54,439 nt of DNA, taken from NCBI GenBank assembly GCA_902786505.1, contig CADACS010000005.1, forward strand, positions 1-54,439, written 5' to 3'. The first letter of the stretch is position 1; each line of letters starts with the position of its first letter. Positions 53,441 to 54,439 of the stretch are shown one piece after another. The translations under genes were made by a program, and so were the position numbers. Under the pieces are notes generated by a model. It did not search any database, was not told where the DNA came from, and was given only the letters and a program-made list of their open reading frames with translations. The DNA is from an uncultured Planctomycetota bacterium. GTDB taxonomy: Bacteria; Planctomycetota; Planctomycetia; Pirellulales; Thermoguttaceae.

Positions 53441-54439
53441 ATGTCCAAACGTGAAATTTACCGTATTCTTGACGCCGCCGCCAATCGCGGCCGCGAGGCG
53501 CTGCGCGTCGTAGAAGACGCCGTTCGCTTTCTCGACGACAACGAGGAGCTCGCGAGCGCGCTTAAAGAGGCTCGGCATCGGTTTGCCGCGGCCGCCGATC
53601 GGCTCGATCGCGGCGAACGGCTGCTCGCGCGCGACACGGTCGGCGACGTCGGCGCGGCGCTCGAAACGGAAGACGAATACCGCCGCGCGTCGCTTGTCGA
53701 TATTTTGACCGCGAATTTCGCGCGTCTTCAGGAGTCGGCGCGCAGTCTGGAAGAATTCTCCAAGATAGTCGCGCCGGAATTGGCCCGGGAATGGGAACAA
53801 ATTCGGTACGAGTCGTACACGCTCGAGAAACTCGCGTACGAAGCGGCGACGCGCCACGAATCGAACGCCGCCGAGGAGCCCGCGCCTGAAACCGCCGCCG
53901 CGCCCGACGTCCCGAACGCCGCGCCCGACGTTCCGCAAGAGCGGGAGGAAGCGCAGGAGGAAGAACCGGTTGAGGAACCGCAACCGTCGGCGCCGCCGCG
54001 CGTTAGCGAACAGCCGTCGAGCGCGGACGCCCGCGAACAGGCTTCGAACGGGGATCCAAACGCCTTTCCCGATTTCTTCGGATACGGGGGCGGAGAAAGC
54101 TTAACGCCGCGCGCGATCCGCCGCGAACGGCTCGCGAAGTCGGCGCTGTGCGCGTACGTCGACCGGCCCCTTTCCGACGCCGACGCCGCGACCCTGTTCC
54201 AAGTCAAAGTCGACATGTTCCAGATCGTCTTTGACTCGAGCCGTCAGTCGGAATCGGCGGAGACGGCGCAGCTCTTTCTGAGTCAGTATTTCGGCGCGTT
54301 TCCGAGCGAGACGAACGTCATGCGCCGGCCGCTGCTCCTCTCGCGCGGATTTGCCGTCTGGGGCGCGGCGTTCGACGGGGGAGTCGCGCTCGAACAGAAT
54401 TACCGCGAGATTCGCGAGGAGATTGGCGACGACTTGATT
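53441..54439 (+). CDS. Thiamine phosphate synthase-like protein, 3' end outside window
   Basis: The frame is open from ATG 53441 to the window edge (333 codons so far). Residues 1 to about 135 match the N-terminal domain (ThiD2-type) fused to planctomycete thiamine phosphate synthases: YRILDAAANRGREALRVVEDA, LLARDTVGDVGAALETEDEYRR, ANFARLQESARSLEEFSK. Residues about 140-205 are a Glu/Pro/Ala linker. From about 234 a ThiE-like barrel starts (CAYVDRPLSDADAATLF, VDMFQIVFDSS). The QLRxK motif is Gln261-Ile-Val-Phe-Asp265, without Arg or Lys. The expected Asn-Asp and GVHLGQ motifs read as LLLSRGFAVWG and GGVALEQN. It may be an inactive or regulatory relative. Confidence 0.65.
   Translation, partial: MSKREIYRILDAAANRGREALRVVEDAVRFLDDNEELASALKEARHRFAAAADRLDRGERLLARDTVGDVGAALETEDEYRRASLVDILTANFARLQESARSLEEFSKIVAPELAREWEQIRYESYTLEKLAYEAATRHESNAAEEPAPETAAAPDVPNAAPDVPQEREEAQEEEPVEEPQPSAPPRVSEQPSSADAREQASNGDPNAFPDFFGYGGGESLTPRAIRRERLAKSALCAYVDRPLSDADAATLFQVKVDMFQIVFDSSRQSESAETAQLFLSQYFGAFPSETNVMRRPLLLSRGFAVWGAAFDGGVALEQNYREIREEIGDDLI

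Noticed and set aside
52694..53983. Minus-strand frame of 429 codons opposite the DUF3754 and ThiE-like genes
   Set aside because: Arg-rich shadow with no motifs, spanning two genes that are well supported on the plus strand.

Overview
The window reads as a planctomycete chromosome segment. The grounds are the N-terminal MEPLEDRQLLS-type motif on a giant surface protein, a DUF1559 pilin-like protein, DUF1080 and DUF1667 proteins, topoisomerase VI subunit B in a bacterium, a short SecA, and a K+-type membrane pyrophosphatase. The DNA is GC-rich with heavy use of GCG, GAC, GTC and TTC codons. A gut-associated Pirellulales-like lineage is my inference. The first ~350 bases do not fit: an AT-rich clostridial-looking rpoB piece is joined in frame to a piece of an L,D-transpeptidase. 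This looks like a chimeric contig end from a metagenome.

Layout. 1-425: foreign chimeric end. 426-996: AT-rich then GC-rich non-coding leader. 997-16851: one gene of 5284 codons for an exported protein carrying an IdeS-like and a caspase-like domain, both lacking the usual catalytic residues, followed by nine CSLREA/beta-helix modules. 17404-19155 (minus): queG and a short anchored protein. 19649-20823: tRNA-Gln(CTG), a possible short transcript with a 20-codon ORF, and a secreted Gly/Tyr-rich protein. 21187-24224 (plus): queD, DUF1667, a phosphoglycerate mutase and a DUF1080 protein. 24336-28841: ndk (minus), a duplicated SurA/PpiC foldase (plus) and a DUF5696-like glycosidase (minus). 28870-34469 (minus): dnaE and a secreted transglutaminase. 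34898-40254 (plus): an alpha/beta hydrolase, top6B without a neighbouring top6A, tRNA-Gln(TTG) and a double GDPD protein. 40359-46891 (minus): purA, short secA and a pyrophosphatase with a large insert. 47676-54439 (plus): two paralogous lipoproteins, a DUF1559 protein, a beta-helix hydrolase, a DUF3754 membrane protein and the start of a degenerate-looking ThiE protein.

Most genes are single units with their own promoter and hairpin terminator, not long operons. Functional links are loose. queD and queG belong to queuosine synthesis. Many products are exported (giant protein, DUF1080, glycosidases, foldase, transglutaminase, GDPD, lipoproteins) and SecA would serve their export. Recurrent themes are internal duplication (foldase, GDPD, beta-helix modules) and enzyme folds without their expected catalytic residues (IdeS-like, caspase-like, ThiE-like). 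I saw no CRISPR array, insertion sequence, rRNA or replication origin.
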